Of a DNA stretch of 64,000 bases, positions 33,874 to 42,802 are shown piece by piece. Origin of the DNA: Streptomyces sp. V4I2 (GTDB taxonomy: Bacteria; Actinomycetota; Actinomycetes; Streptomycetales; Streptomycetaceae). Within the stretch, counting starts at the first letter, position 1; the number at the start of each line of letters is the position of its first letter. The notes under the pieces are model-generated. The model was not told the origin of the DNA. It made no database searches and worked only from the letters and a program-made list of their open reading frames with translations. The DNA lies in assembly GCF_030817655.1 (NCBI RefSeq), contig NZ_JAUSZM010000003.1:4774001-4838000 (forward strand). Direction: 5' to 3'. Both the position numbers and the translations under genes were made by a program.

Positions 33874-35316
33874 CTAGCGCTGCAGTGTCAGTACCCCTGG
33901 CCGGTAGGGCAGGAGGCCGTAGTCCCCGCCGTCGGTGCTGGGGTCGCGCCCCTGGTAGAGGAACTGCAGGTTGCAGGGGTCGATGGTCTTGGTCTGGTCG
34001 GGGTTGGTGCGAACCAGATCGCCGTGGCTGATGTCCCTGGTCCAGGCCGTCGCGCCGCTGCTGGCGCTGCCGGCGAAGGGGCTGGTCACAGTGTCGGCCC
34101 CGGCCTGCGGTGTCCACGTGCCGTCCAGGCTGGTGGCGGTGAACGCGCGGAAGTAGCGGCCATATCCTGTGTAGTTCTGGGCCTCGACGATCATGAGGTA
34201 CTGGTTCTGACCCTGGACCTTGTAGACCTCCGGCGCCTCGAACAGGTTGAGCGGCGTGTCGCTCATGATCTTCGTGACCGAGCCGAAGGTGCCCGGGAAG
34301 TTGCCGATGGGCATGCTGGCGCGGTAGATGTCGCCCTCGTCGTTGGCGAAGAACATGTACATGTTCGTGTCGTCGCCGATGAGGGTCACGTCGAGGGGGC
34401 CGCCCTTCGGGAGGGTGCCCGTGAACAGCTCCTGCTGCGGGCCCCAGCCATTGGGGTTGGTGGGGTCACTCGAGGTGCGGTAGGAGAAGCTGTAGGGCCA
34501 ACCCCCGTTGTAGGCAAGCACCCAGAGGTTCTTCGGGGCGAAGTAGAACAGCGTCGGCGCGATGCCGTCGAAGGGAATCGTGTTCTGGGTTGCGGTGGCC
34601 ATGTCGGACCAGTTCGTGAAAGGGCTGAAGGTCGTCAGTCCCCAGCGCCCCTCGTCACCGGCGAGGGTGTTGTGCGTCGTGGCATAGACGATGTGCTTGC
34701 CGTTGTAGACGACGCTGGTGAAGTCCTTGAGCGAGGCCCACCCCGCCTTCGGCTCCGCCAGCGGGCCGGTCGATGTCCAGCGGTACGTCGACGGAAGAGC
34801 ACACACGTTGTTCGCCCCTGACAGGCCGGTCCACTTCTGGTTGGTGCCGCCGTGGCACGACCAGATCTGCACTCCTGTGCCGTTGGTCTTGCCCCAGCCC
34901 GCGGCTTCCAGGCACAGCCCGGACCGCACGCCGACGATCGTGCCGTCGGGGTTCACCCGCCACTGCTGGTTGTCACTGCCGTTGCACGTCCAGATCTGCA
35001 CCGGGGTCCCGGCCGTGGTGGCGCCGCCCCGGACGTCCAGGCACTTGTTGCCGTACACGGTCAGCTGGCTGCTGTCCGTCAACGTCCACTGCTGGTTGAT
35101 TCCACCGTGGCAGTCCCAGATCTGCACGTTCGCGCCGTCGGTCTGGCTGAAGCCCGACACATCGAGGCACCGGCCGGAATCAACACCGCGCACGTCACTG
35201 GTGGTGGCCGCCTGAGCCGGGCCGGCGGCGAGCAGCGCCGCCAACGCGGCCAGAGCCGCAACCACGGCGGCGAGCACCGCAGACGGGCGTCTGAGACGGA
35301 AACTACGTCTGCGCAT
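33874..35316 (-). CDS. Secreted GH62 alpha-L-arabinofuranosidase with N-terminal CBM13
   Basis: I chose the ATG at 35316, preceded by GAGG with 5-nt spacing, rather than 35340. The 480-residue protein has a signal peptide with a basic start (MRRRSFRLRRP) and alanine-rich core ending AGPAQAA. A ricin-B-type CBM13 lies at about 40-165 with three QxW repeats (INQQWTL, DNQQWRV, TNQKWTG). GH62 follows: STYRWTSTGPLAEPKAGWASLKDF (base Asp), GGPLDVTLIGD, NLFEAPEVYKV (acid Glu). GH62 enzymes release arabinose from arabinoxylan outside the cell. The CBM13-first order matches known Streptomyces GH62 proteins. A GTTCG-N6-CGAAC inverted repeat lies about 80 nt upstream. Confidence 0.93.
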   Translation of the reverse strand: MRRRSFRLRRPSAVLAAVVAALAALAALLAAGPAQAATTSDVRGVDSGRCLDVSGFSQTDGANVQIWDCHGGINQQWTLTDSSQLTVYGNKCLDVRGGATTAGTPVQIWTCNGSDNQQWRVNPDGTIVGVRSGLCLEAAGWGKTNGTGVQIWSCHGGTNQKWTGLSGANNVCALPSTYRWTSTGPLAEPKAGWASLKDFTSVVYNGKHIVYATTHNTLAGDEGRWGLTTFSPFTNWSDMATATQNTIPFDGIAPTLFYFAPKNLWVLAYNGGWPYSFSYRTSSDPTNPNGWGPQQELFTGTLPKGGPLDVTLIGDDTNMYMFFANDEGDIYRASMPIGNFPGTFGSVTKIMSDTPLNLFEAPEVYKVQGQNQYLMIVEAQNYTGYGRYFRAFTATSLDGTWTPQAGADTVTSPFAGSASSGATAWTRDISHGDLVRTNPDQTKTIDPCNLQFLYQGRDPSTDGGDYGLLPYRPGVLTLQR

Positions 35317-35396
35317 AAGGACCTCGTCATCCTTGAGCAAGCGGCTCCGGTTGGCCCGTCAGAAGCTGTCCGGAGGCGGTGTGGTGCGACTCGAGT

Positions 35397-35412
35397 GTTC
35401 GATATGACGAAC
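35397..35412 (-). promoter_or_regulatory. Candidate operator upstream of the GH62 gene
   Basis: The inverted repeat GTTCGATATGACGAAC has 5-bp perfect arms and lies 81 nt before the GH62 start, a likely repressor site. The cognate regulator is not known; no lacI gene is adjacent. Confidence 0.35.
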
Positions 35413-35759
35413 GTGGGTCGAAGTGTCGAGCAACTGGATACTAAGGTTCCGGTGATCAACGTCAATACCTTGCGCAAAATTCGCGGGCAGAAACGTTCGC
35501 AGGCTGAAACCAGGCGCTTTCAAGTCCCGTGGTTGTACGGGTCTTCGGCGTGAGCATTAGATAGCGGTACGGGCGGGGCTTAGTGATCATTACGGACCCC
35601 GACCAGGTCGCTCACCCGAGCCTCTGGCTCGACTCGGTGCCCGACCAGGCCTTGCGGCGGCGTGCGGCTACCGGTCGTCCGCCCAAGCTGGACGACGCCA
35701 TGGGCTTGGGCTTCTCTCTCCAACGCGGCCCGGACGGTCTCGACCTGGGCTGACCGGCC

Positions 35760-36210
35760 GTCTCGGATGGAGTCTGCAGCGGCCTGAGCGGCGGGCGGTC
35801 GAGAGGGACGAGTCAGAGATCGCCCGCTGGATCGCGCACGAGTGGCCGCGGATCAAAAAGGGGCGGTGAGCACACGTGCCTGGATCGTCTTCCTCGACGA
35901 ATCAGGCGTCCCCTTGCTGCCTCAGGTCCGCCGCACCTACGCGCCTAGAGGTCGGACCCCGCTGCGGCACCGGCTGAACTGGAAGCGGGCGTGGGTCGCC
36001 GGCCAGGACTGGCTCACTGTGGAGCGATTACCCGACTACGCTCCCGAGCTCAACCCGGTGGAGCTGCAGTTGTTCTCACTCAAGAAAGGTGAATTCGTGA
36101 ACCTCGCCCGCGACCACCTCGCCGATGTCGCCGACGCCACCGAGCAAGGCATCCACCGCATCAACCGCAACCCACAACTGTCATGGTCCTTCCTCACTCG
36201 CACGGCCTGA
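35760..36210 (+). pseudogene. IS630-family transposase remnant
   Basis: An N-terminal piece (GWSLQRPERRAVERDESEIARW, to about 35870) is followed after a frameshift by RAWIVFLDESGVPLLP (catalytic Asp-Glu region). LNWKRAWVAGQDWLTVERLPDYAPELNPVELQ (last acidic residue) and the normal end then follow. The middle of the catalytic core, including the second Asp, is deleted between VAGQDW and LTVERLPDY. The gene start is also missing. Confidence 0.75.
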
Positions 36211-36251
36211 CCATCCACCCACCACACCCACCGGACTTACGAAAAGTTCAG

Positions 36252-36268
36252 TAGTACTGCAACGGTGC
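36252..36268. repeat. Solo copy of the IS701-type element end
   Basis: TAGTACTGCAACGGTGC is identical to the IS end at 29203-29219 and in the same orientation. The sequence after it is unrelated. It marks a former insertion or a deletion end. Confidence 0.6.
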
Positions 36269-36368
36269 CTGCTGTAGGGCGCGGGAACCCGCCCCGCGCC
36301 CGTCGACCCGGGCGCCCGAGCCGCGCTCCACGCCGTGGACCCGGGCGGGACGCCCACGCGCCCCGCCC

Positions 36369-36540
36369 TCAGCTCGTGCGGGCCGTCCCCGTCCCCTTCT
36401 CCGCGTCCAGCGCGTACACCCAGCGGTCCTTGCTGCACGCGTAGACCACGCCGTCCTTGACCACCGGGGATCCGGTGATCTCCCCGCCCGTCGCGAGCTT
36501 CCACCGCAGGCGGGCAGTGATCGAGGGAGCAGCGTGCACG
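36369..36540 (-). pseudogene. C-terminal remnant of a PQQ-type beta-propeller protein
   Basis: The minus strand reads LRWKLATGGEITGSPVVKDG, VVYACSKDRWVYALDAEKG and stops after TARTS. This is one and a half blades of a PQQ-like propeller (GSPVVxDGxVYxxxxDxxVYALDAxxG), as found at the end of actinobacterial Ser/Thr kinases and enzyme-like proteins. Nothing upstream belongs to it. Confidence 0.7.
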
Positions 36541-36808
36541 GGACCCCCTTGTCCGCGGTCTGACCGTGGCCGGTAGCGGGCGTGGACAAGGGGAAACGTG
36601 GCGGTGGTCGGGGCGGTAGCGGACCTGGACAAGGGGTCATGGTCGGGCCGACCACGGTGGACAAGGGGATCGGGTTTGGCCCTTGCAGTCCGGTTCGCCC
36701 CATCCGGTGGAGCAGGAGAAAGCTCTGGCCTCTGTCCACAGGGCGACCGTCCGAACCTGCTGGGAGTCGTCGTGATCCCCGCGGCGACCGACAGTTGAGG
36801 AGACCTCC
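36541..36808. other. Intergenic stretch with no recognisable gene
   Basis: The 268 nt before the next start contain repeated GGACAAGGGG-type words (near 36543, 36586, 36629 and 36661) on one strand, and a good ribosome site (GAGGAG) near 36797. I see no coding sequence. Confidence 0.4.
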
Positions 36809-37252
36809 ATGCCGTACCTGATCCCGTCCCGTACGCCGCTGACGCCCGGGCAGGTGGAGCGGGGCTTCGACTACCTCCAGGCGCTGCAGATGGGCAGCGT
36901 CGCCCCCGTCGCCGGGCGGGCGGAAGCGGACCCGGAGCTGGCGCTCGTCCTGCTGCGGCTGGCCGAGGACATCGTCTGGCCCGTCACGGCCGTGGACGGG
37001 GAGGCCGACCCGTGTGCGGACTCCTTAGCGCTGGACGAGGTCGGGTGCGTTCTGCTGTCCGCGCTGCGGGACTGGGCGCGGAACTCCCCCAGCACGGCGG
37101 TGCTGGGCATCTCCCGCAGCATCATCCGGTTCGCGGTGAACGTCATCCCGGACCCCGACCACGCGGACACCGCCGACACCCTGGAGACGATGCGCGATGA
37201 GCGCCTGGTGGTAGCTCACGCGGTTCGCTCCGCACCCGGTGCGCACCGGTAG
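36809..37252 (+). CDS. Hypothetical protein
   Basis: The 147-residue protein begins 7 nt after GAGGAG. It looks like a compact soluble, mostly helical protein (GQVERGFDYLQALQMGS, LALVLLRLAEDIVWPV, LSALRDWARNS, ILGISRS-type helix) with an acidic centre. No signal peptide, membrane segment or catalytic motif is visible, and I do not recognise the family. Codon usage is typical of the window, so it is probably real. Neighbours on both sides are gene remnants. Confidence 0.55.
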   Translation: MPYLIPSRTPLTPGQVERGFDYLQALQMGSVAPVAGRAEADPELALVLLRLAEDIVWPVTAVDGEADPCADSLALDEVGCVLLSALRDWARNSPSTAVLGISRSIIRFAVNVIPDPDHADTADTLETMRDERLVVAHAVRSAPGAHR

Positions 37253-37416
37253 CCGCACCACTGAGGGGATGGGTGCGCAGGGCGGCGGATACTTCTTTGC
37301 CCTGCCCGGCGTCCGCGACCACTCCGACTGGCTCGGCCGCGCCCTCCTCCAGGGCTGACCCCAGGGTCGAGGTGGGCCACAAGTCGAGGGTTGGGGGGAG
37401 CCCGGGGCGCCGGCCG

Positions 37417-37810
37417 TCAGCCGGTCCAGGCGCCCTGCCGGGCGGCGGCCCGCGCGTAGTCGGCGAAGTCCCGGGGAGCCCGGCCCAGCGAGCGCCGCAC
37501 GCCGTCACCGAGGGAGGCGAGAGAGCCGGAGCGGACATGCTCGTACAGGCCGACCGACAACCGCACCCACTCCTCGGGCACGCCCTGGGCGCGCTGCTCG
37601 TCGGCGTACGCCTCCGGGGTCAGCGGCACGTAACGGATGTCGCGGCCGACGGCCCGGGCAATGTCCAACACCGCGTCGCCGAAGGTCATCAGCCTGGGGC
37701 CGTCGAGCTCGGTAGCACCGTCCGGCGTGGCCGTCCTCCGTGAGGGCGGCCACCGCCGGTTCCGCGATGTACTCGGCGTCGATGAACGCCTCTTGCACGC
37801 ACCCCTTCAA
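37417..37810 (-). pseudogene. NmrA/SDR-like NAD(P)-binding protein remnant
   Basis: The C-terminal 95 residues (LMTFGDAVLDIARAVGRDIRY, EEWVRLSVGLYEHVRSG, RSLGRAPRDFADYARAAA) match the end of NmrA-type NAD(P)H-binding epimerase-like proteins. Just upstream a different frame gives the preceding conserved piece, QEAFIDAEYIAEPAVAAL. The nucleotide-binding N-terminus is absent. So it is a 5'-truncated, frameshifted remnant. Confidence 0.7.
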
Positions 37811-38029
37811 CTCCCGCCTTGAAACTGGTGCTTGAGGAGCACACCGGACTGCTCCATCAGGCTGTCGTGAGAGCCGGCCGGTGAGCGGCTCCGTCGCGGC
37901 CTGGTACGCGGAACGGATTCGCGCAGGTAAAGCGCGCGTGACGAAAACGTTGACGGACCCATGGCCCCCGCTTATCTTCTGACCGAATTCACGAACCACG
38001 TTCGAAATTACGGACAGGGACGGTCCCGC
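37811..38029. promoter_or_regulatory. Upstream region of the secreted GH43 gene
   Basis: The region is less GC-rich near 37975-38010 (TTATCTTCTGACCGAATTCACGA and following), consistent with a promoter. No clear operator palindrome or gene is visible. Confidence 0.3.
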
Positions 38030-39538
38030 ATGCCAAAGATGTCAGAGCAGCCCCCCGCCAGACGCCACAGATCCCTGATCCTGTGCGTGCTCGCCGTACT
38101 GATCGCCATGGTGTCGGCGACGACCCCGGCCACCGCCGCCGAGGGCCGCCCGTACACCAACCCGATCAAGTCGCAGAAGGGCGCCGACCCCTGGCTCGAG
38201 TACTACAACGGCAACTACTACCTGGTCACCACGTCCTTCACCGGTGTGCTGACCATGCGGAAGTCGCCGACCCTGGCCGGACTCTCCACCGCCGCCAGCG
38301 TCCAGATCTGGAGCGACACCACCCCGACCCGTAACACCAACATCTGGGCACCCGAGATCCACTTCTTCGACGGCCACTGGTACCTGTACTACTCCGCGGC
38401 GCAGAGCGGTGTCGCCTGCTGCGACTCCCAGCGCACCCACGTCCTGGAGAGCGCGGGCACCGACCCCATGGGCCCGTACACCTACAAGAACCAGCTCAGC
38501 GGCTCCAACCTCAGCTCCGGCGGCTGGCTCATCGACGCCACCGTCCTGCAGAACAACAACAAGCTGTACCTGATCGGCAGCGGCTACATCAACGGCAGTC
38601 CGCAGAGCCTGGTCATCGCGCCGATGAGCAACCCGTACACGCTGGCCAGCAGCACCTTCACCGTCATCTCCAGCCCCACCGCGAGCTGGGAGACCTCGGG
38701 GGCCGCGGTCAACGAGGGACCCGAGCCGCTCTACCACAACGGCCGCACCTTCCTCACCTTCTCCGCCAGCTACTGCATGACCCCGGACTACAAGCTGGGC
38801 CAGCTGGAACTGACCGGTACCGACCCGCTGAACCCCGCTTCCTGGACGAAGAAGTCCACGCCGGTCTTCCAGCGCAATGACGCGAACGGTGTCTACGGCC
38901 CCGGCCACAACGGCTTCTTCTCCTCGCCGGACGGCACCGAGAACTGGATCGTCTACCACGCCAACAACTCCGCGAGCAGCGGCTGCGGCAACGAACGTAC
39001 GACGCGGGCGCAGAAGTTCACCTGGAACGCGGACGGCACGCCGAACTTCGGCACCCCGGTCGCGCTCGGCACCACGCTGCCCGGTCCGTCGGGCGAGACG
39101 GCGACGACCCCGACCGCGTACACCCTGGTGAACCGCAACAGCGGCAAGTGCCTGGACGTCGAGGGCGGCAGCACCTTGGACGGCGCCAACATCTTCCAGT
39201 GGAGCTGCCACGGCGGCGCCAACCAGAAGTGGCGCGTCGAGGACCTCGGCGACGACACCAGCCGGCTGGTCAACGTCGCGACCGGCAAGGTCGCGGACAC
39301 CGCGAACTGCACCACGACCGACGGCACGGACATCGCGCAGTGGTCCTGGCTGAACAACAACTGCCAGAAGTGGCGTCTGGTCTACACGGACACCGGCGAC
39401 TACGTGCGCATCGTCAACGAGAACAGCGGCAAGGTCGCCGACGTGGCCAACTGCGGCACCGCCGACGGGACCGACGTACGGCTGTGGACCTGGCTGAACA
39501 ACAACTGCCAGCAGTGGCGCCTCGTCCCCACGACCTGA
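38030..39538 (+). CDS. Secreted GH43 arabinofuranosidase/arabinanase with C-terminal CBM13
   Basis: The start at 38030 gives 502 residues; the ATG at 38039 is an alternative, and neither has a strong ribosome site. Residues 12-38 are a signal peptide (RSLILCVLAVLIAMVSATTPATAAE). The five-bladed GH43 domain spans 42-345: base Asp in KGADPWLEY (about 53), second Asp in WLIDATV (about 168) and acid Glu in VNEGPEPLY (about 228). NTNIWAPEIHFFDGHWYLYY is typical of subfamilies cleaving arabinose side chains or arabinan (GH43_26-like). The CBM13 domain (375-502) has three QxW repeats (ANQKWRV, NCQKWRL, NCQQWRL). A strong terminator follows at 39664. It should act outside the cell with the GH62 enzyme. 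Confidence 0.9.
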   Translation: MPKMSEQPPARRHRSLILCVLAVLIAMVSATTPATAAEGRPYTNPIKSQKGADPWLEYYNGNYYLVTTSFTGVLTMRKSPTLAGLSTAASVQIWSDTTPTRNTNIWAPEIHFFDGHWYLYYSAAQSGVACCDSQRTHVLESAGTDPMGPYTYKNQLSGSNLSSGGWLIDATVLQNNNKLYLIGSGYINGSPQSLVIAPMSNPYTLASSTFTVISSPTASWETSGAAVNEGPEPLYHNGRTFLTFSASYCMTPDYKLGQLELTGTDPLNPASWTKKSTPVFQRNDANGVYGPGHNGFFSSPDGTENWIVYHANNSASSGCGNERTTRAQKFTWNADGTPNFGTPVALGTTLPGPSGETATTPTAYTLVNRNSGKCLDVEGGSTLDGANIFQWSCHGGANQKWRVEDLGDDTSRLVNVATGKVADTANCTTTDGTDIAQWSWLNNNCQKWRLVYTDTGDYVRIVNENSGKVADVANCGTADGTDVRLWTWLNNNCQQWRLVPTT

Positions 39539-39663
39539 CCTCCCTGCGCACCCCGTGATCTTTGCGGACCGCTTCATCCGTTCTACAAGCGGGGGGGCGT
39601 CCGACTCGGCCGGCGTCTCGCTCCTCCTCGGCCTGTTGCGAGGGGCAGCGGTGGCGGTCCCCT

Positions 39664-39707
39664 TTCCGTCCGGTGCCCCCTCTCCGCGTACGGGGCACCG
39701 GACGGAA
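39664..39707 (+). terminator. Terminator hairpin, copy 1
   Basis: Arms TTCCGTCCGGTGCCCC (39664-39679) and GGGGCACCGGACGGAA (39692-39707) pair perfectly over 16 bp with a 12-nt loop, 125 nt after the GH43 stop. The same hairpin recurs at 45288. Confidence 0.85.
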
Positions 39708-39787
39708 CGGCCCGTCATCCATGCGCCTGCGGGCAGCTGCTGCCGACGATGAGGGCCAAGGCATACCGGCTCCTCGAGGCCATCATG
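39664..39787. repeat. 124-bp dispersed direct repeat, copy 1
   Basis: From the terminator hairpin through the integrase scrap (ending at CATCATG) this stretch is nearly identical to 45288-45411, with only a few substitutions and no length change. Both copies lie just after a CBM13 enzyme gene. Confidence 0.85.
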
Positions 39788-39800
39788 AGAAGGCCCCGAA
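39734..39800 (+). pseudogene. Tyrosine recombinase (integrase) scrap, copy 1
   Basis: The frame reads QLLPTMRAKAYRLLEAIM, a piece of the core-binding domain of actinobacterial phage/plasmid integrases (AKAYRLLKAIM is the conserved heart). It is lost after RRP. The longer copy at 45358 shows the same gene. Confidence 0.65.
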
Positions 39801-39891
39801 CCTACCGGCCGAGCCGGGCTGCCGCCTTGCCCACAGCCGCCGGGCGGGGTTCCGGCGATCGAACAGGATGATCAGGGTGCCGGAATCAGCC
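39801..39891. other. Short unassigned stretch
   Basis: No gene or repeat is recognisable between the integrase scrap and the next remnant. Confidence 0.3.
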
Positions 39892-40095
39892 TCACGCGTC
39901 GTCGCTTGGCGGCCCGTCGGCGGCGGCGCGCAGCCAGACGCGGCTGCCGCACGCGGGGAGGTCGGCGCGGGCCTGCTCGGTGCCGGTGCTGCTGGTGTTC
40001 CAGCGGGCGTCCATGGTCAGGCCGTCGAACATCACCAGCCTGCTGACGCCGTTCTGCCGCGTGACGTCGATCCAGGCGGAGGAGTCCCGCAGCAT
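39892..40095 (-). pseudogene. C-terminal scrap of a GH43-type enzyme (beta-sandwich)
   Basis: The minus strand reads SSAWIDVTRQNG, SRLVMFDGLTMDARWNTSSTG, EQARADLPACGSRVWLRAAAD. This TG-T-x-A-R-A-D / VWLRAxAD pattern resembles the accessory beta-sandwich of some GH43 xylosidases. No catalytic part remains. Confidence 0.4.
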
Positions 40096-40334
40096 CGCCA
40101 GCCCGCTTCTGGCGACGTCCTGCTGCTCTCATGTGTCCAGCAGCCATGAAGCCCGTTGTTCGTCGACGCCTCCACGCCATCCTGCGAGTGCCCTGCTGGT
40201 GCTGATCCCGTCATGCTGGTTCCTCCCGACTACGTCGCCCCGAGCAGCGCCACTCCAGGGTATGCCTGACCGATAGGAAAAAGGCATTTTCGCTCTTTTG
40301 GGGCGCCTGTCGAGGCTCGGTTCAGCGATCTTCC
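40096..40334. other. Unassigned debris
   Basis: I find no continuous coding sequence or structured repeat here. It lies between a hydrolase scrap and transposase scraps. Confidence 0.3.
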
Positions 40335-40460
40335 AACGGGCGGGAACGCGTCGTGCGGGGCGGCAACACCCACCATGACGGTCAGCGGCATGCCGCGCAT
40401 GAACACGATCAGGTGGCGCTTGCGGCCGTTGATCAGTTTGCCGTTATCTCGGTGCCGGGA
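40335..40460 (-). pseudogene. IS5-type transposase scrap (minus strand)
   Basis: The frame reads HRDNGKLINGRKRHLIV, GMPLTVMVGVAAPHDAF, matching the KxNGRKRHLIVDTxGLPL block that contains the second DDE residue region of IS5-type transposases. It ends where a related fragment starts in the opposite direction, forming a 21-bp imperfect palindrome at 40429-40481. Confidence 0.6.
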
Positions 40461-40938
40461 TAACGGCAAAAAGATCAACGGCAGGAAAAGACACCTCATC
40501 TGCGACAACAGGGGCCTGGTGCTACTGGTCATGGTCACCAACGCAGGCGTCCACGACAGCGTCATCGCCAAGGAACTGCTGTTCCGCCACGCCCTCACGC
40601 ACCCCGAGATTGCCATCGTCTGGGCAGATTCCGCCTACGTCGGCAAGCTGCTGATCTGGGCCAAGACCTACCTCGACATCACCATCAAGACAGTGAAGCG
40701 CCCTCCCGGCACGAAGGGCTTCATCGTCCTGCCGCGCCGTTGGGTGGTCGAACGGTCGTGGTCGTGGATCATGCGAGCCCGCCGCCACTGCCGCGACCAC
40801 GAACGACTCCCCGAAATGAGCGAATCCCTGATCACGTGGGTGGCGATAACCCTGATGAGCCGGCGCCTCACCCGCCGCAAGACCCAGCCCGCCGCCCGCC
40901 GAGACGTCAGCCCGTACTACCTGCCGCAGGCGGCCTGA
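40461..40938 (+). pseudogene. IS5-type transposase, C-terminal half
   Basis: From KKINGRKRHLICDNRGLVL the frame continues IVWADSAYVGKLL (second catalytic Asp), TKGFIVLPRRWVVERSWSW (catalytic Glu) and RRHCRDHERLPEMSESLITW to the stop. The N-terminal half and the first Asp are absent, replaced by an inverted fragment of a related element. Confidence 0.8.
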
Positions 40939-41029
40939 CCAGCCGGTGACGAGGTAGACAGCGGTCCTCACGCTGGAAAAGCAACGCTGAAAACCCTCAG
41001 TGACGGACTCGCCAAACCTCGCACCGGCG

Positions 41030-41356
41030 TCATCCCGAGGCGCACGAATGGGTGCCGTTCTCTGCCAGCGGTGCGAGGGGAACGTCGGCCGGGTACCAGT
41101 CGAGGTTGTGGAGGAGCTTGGCGCGCAGCGGGGCTGCCTTGGGGTGGGCGAGTTCGTTGAAGATGGTCAGGGCTTGGTTCCAGGCTTCGTGGGCGGCGGT
41201 GGGGCTGGCGGCGGTGTGTTGGGTGTCGCCGAGGTCGGCGAGGCTGGTGGCTTCGTGGTAGCGGTCGCCGGCTTCGCGGAACAGGTCTATGGCTTGGCGG
41301 TAGCAGTCGAGGGCTTGTCCGTACTGGCGTACAAGGCGCCCCACGAGACGCCTCAA
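41030..41356 (-). pseudogene. TPR-domain remnant (SARP/AfsR-type regulator C-terminus)
   Basis: This 108-residue frame holds two tetratricopeptide-like repeats (YGQALDCYRQAIDLFREAGDRY, EATSLADLGDTQHTAA, HEAWNQALTIFNEL). They are followed by LRAKLLHNL, the standard ending of actinobacterial AfsR/SARP and NB-ARC-TPR regulators. The DNA-binding and NTPase parts that should precede it are missing. Confidence 0.65.
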
Positions 41357-41761
41357 GTACCTTGCCGCAGCCCGCCTTGCGACGCGTTGACCTGCGCGTA
41401 TGAGGCCGGCACGGAAGGCCCCGGGTGCCGACTACTTCTGTACGACACCTTCTTAGGCCGACGCCGGAAGTTCTTGACGCTGTTGTCCCGTACTGCGAGA
41501 TCGGGCCCGCGTCCACAGGGCCACGGCTGTGATCTGCCGCTTCTACTGCTGTGACTTTGATCGATGGTTGGCCAGCGGCTGCGAGATGCTCCCAGGTCAG
41601 CGGGGTGTGTTGATTTCTGGTTGGCCCCGAAGTTAAGCGCTAGCTGGCCGCTGCTCAGCAGCAACCGTGGCCAGCAGGGGGCCTGAAGCCTGGCCCCGCA
41701 GACAGCGGAGGAACCCGGCCCTTCGTACGCGGACCGCCGGGACAGCAGGAAGGAAACGGCC
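41357..41761. other. Region without a recognisable gene
   Basis: These 405 nt include a word (TGGTTGGCC) present near 41567 and 41625. A ribosome site AAGGAAA lies just before the radical SAM start. I cannot assign a gene. Confidence 0.35.
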
Positions 41762-42641
41762 ATGGAGCCGATCGAGATCGAGGCGAACACCTTGATCCAG
41801 AAGTCGAAGACCCCGTCGAACGACTACGTCATCAACCCCTACACCGGCTGCGTGCTGGGCTGTGCCTACTGCTTCGCCAGCTTCGCCGGGCCAGTTCGGC
41901 CGGTCCGTCAAGGAGTGGGGCGACTACCTGTACGTGAAGAAGAACGCGGTCGAACTCGCCCGCAAGGAGCTGGCGAAGATGCCGCAGGACAAGCGGCGGG
42001 GCACGATGCTGCTCAGCTCGGTCACCGACCCCTACCAGGGCCACGAGACGAAGTACCGGCTCACCCGCGGCATCCTGCGCGAACTGAAAGCGGTCGAGTA
42101 CCCGGGCCTGGTGCGCATCCTGACCAAGTCGCCCGTCGTCACCGGCGACATCGACCTGCTCACCAGCCTGCCCCGCGCCGAGGTCGGCATGACCGTGACC
42201 ACCACGGACGACAAAGTCAGCCGCTGGCTGGAGGTCCGCGCCCCGCTCGCCTCCCGCCGCCTGCGCACCCTGGCCGAACTGAACGAGGCCGGCATCCCCA
42301 CCTACGCCTTCGTCGGCCCGCTCCTGCCCCACTTCGCCACCCATCCCGAGCGTCTGGACGACCTTTTCGCGCAGCTCGTCGAAGCGGGAGTCAGTGAGGT
42401 GTTCATGGAGCACATCAACCTCAAGCGGTACATCCGCGAGCGGATGGACGAGGTACTTGCCGACGAGCCCGAGGACGCCCGCGCGGCATACCTCCAGGCG
42501 CGGACGAAGGAGCACCGCGAACACCTCGACGCGATCGTGGCGGAGCTGCTCGACAAGCACGGGCTGCGGCTGCGCTTCGAGGAGGTCGTCCACCACGACG
42601 ACAACGACACCCTGCGGCAGAGGCTCGCATCCTCGGTGTGA
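41762..42641 (+). pseudogene. Radical SAM protein (SplB-like/Rv2578c type) with one-base frameshift
   Basis: The first 40 codons give IEIEANTLIQKSK, NPYTGCVLGCAYCFASFAG, containing the CxxxCxxC motif that binds the 4Fe-4S cluster. At about 41890 one extra G in GCCGGGCCAG moves the frame. The rest continues as QFGRSVKEWGDYLYVKKNA, MLLSSVTDPYQGHETKYRLT, RILTKSPVVTGDIDLLTSL, to 42641. Without the extra base it would be a normal protein of about 292 residues. The family is related to spore photoproduct lyase and is often found near DNA-repair genes in Streptomyces. A true mutation and a sequencing error are both possible. Neighbours are remnants only. Confidence 0.8.
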
Positions 42642-42682
42642 CCATGGCCATGACTGTGTTCGGGGGCCGTTCCAGACGTACC

Positions 42683-42802
42683 TCAGGCCGTGACGACGGA
42701 CTCGGGATCCGGCACCGCCATGGCCCACGCCCCCATGGCCTCCAGGACCTTGCGCAGCTCCTCACCGAGACGGGGCAGTGCGTACTCGACGCGCGGCGGG
42801 AT
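42683..42802 (-). pseudogene. HxlR-family regulator, C-terminal scrap
   Basis: The last 39 codons of a fused frame read IPPRVEYALPRLGEELRKVL, EAMGAWAMAVPDP. This is the wing and C-terminal helix of HxlR-type winged-helix regulators (PPRVEYxLTxLGxxLxPVLxxxxxW). The helix-turn-helix is missing. Confidence 0.65.
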
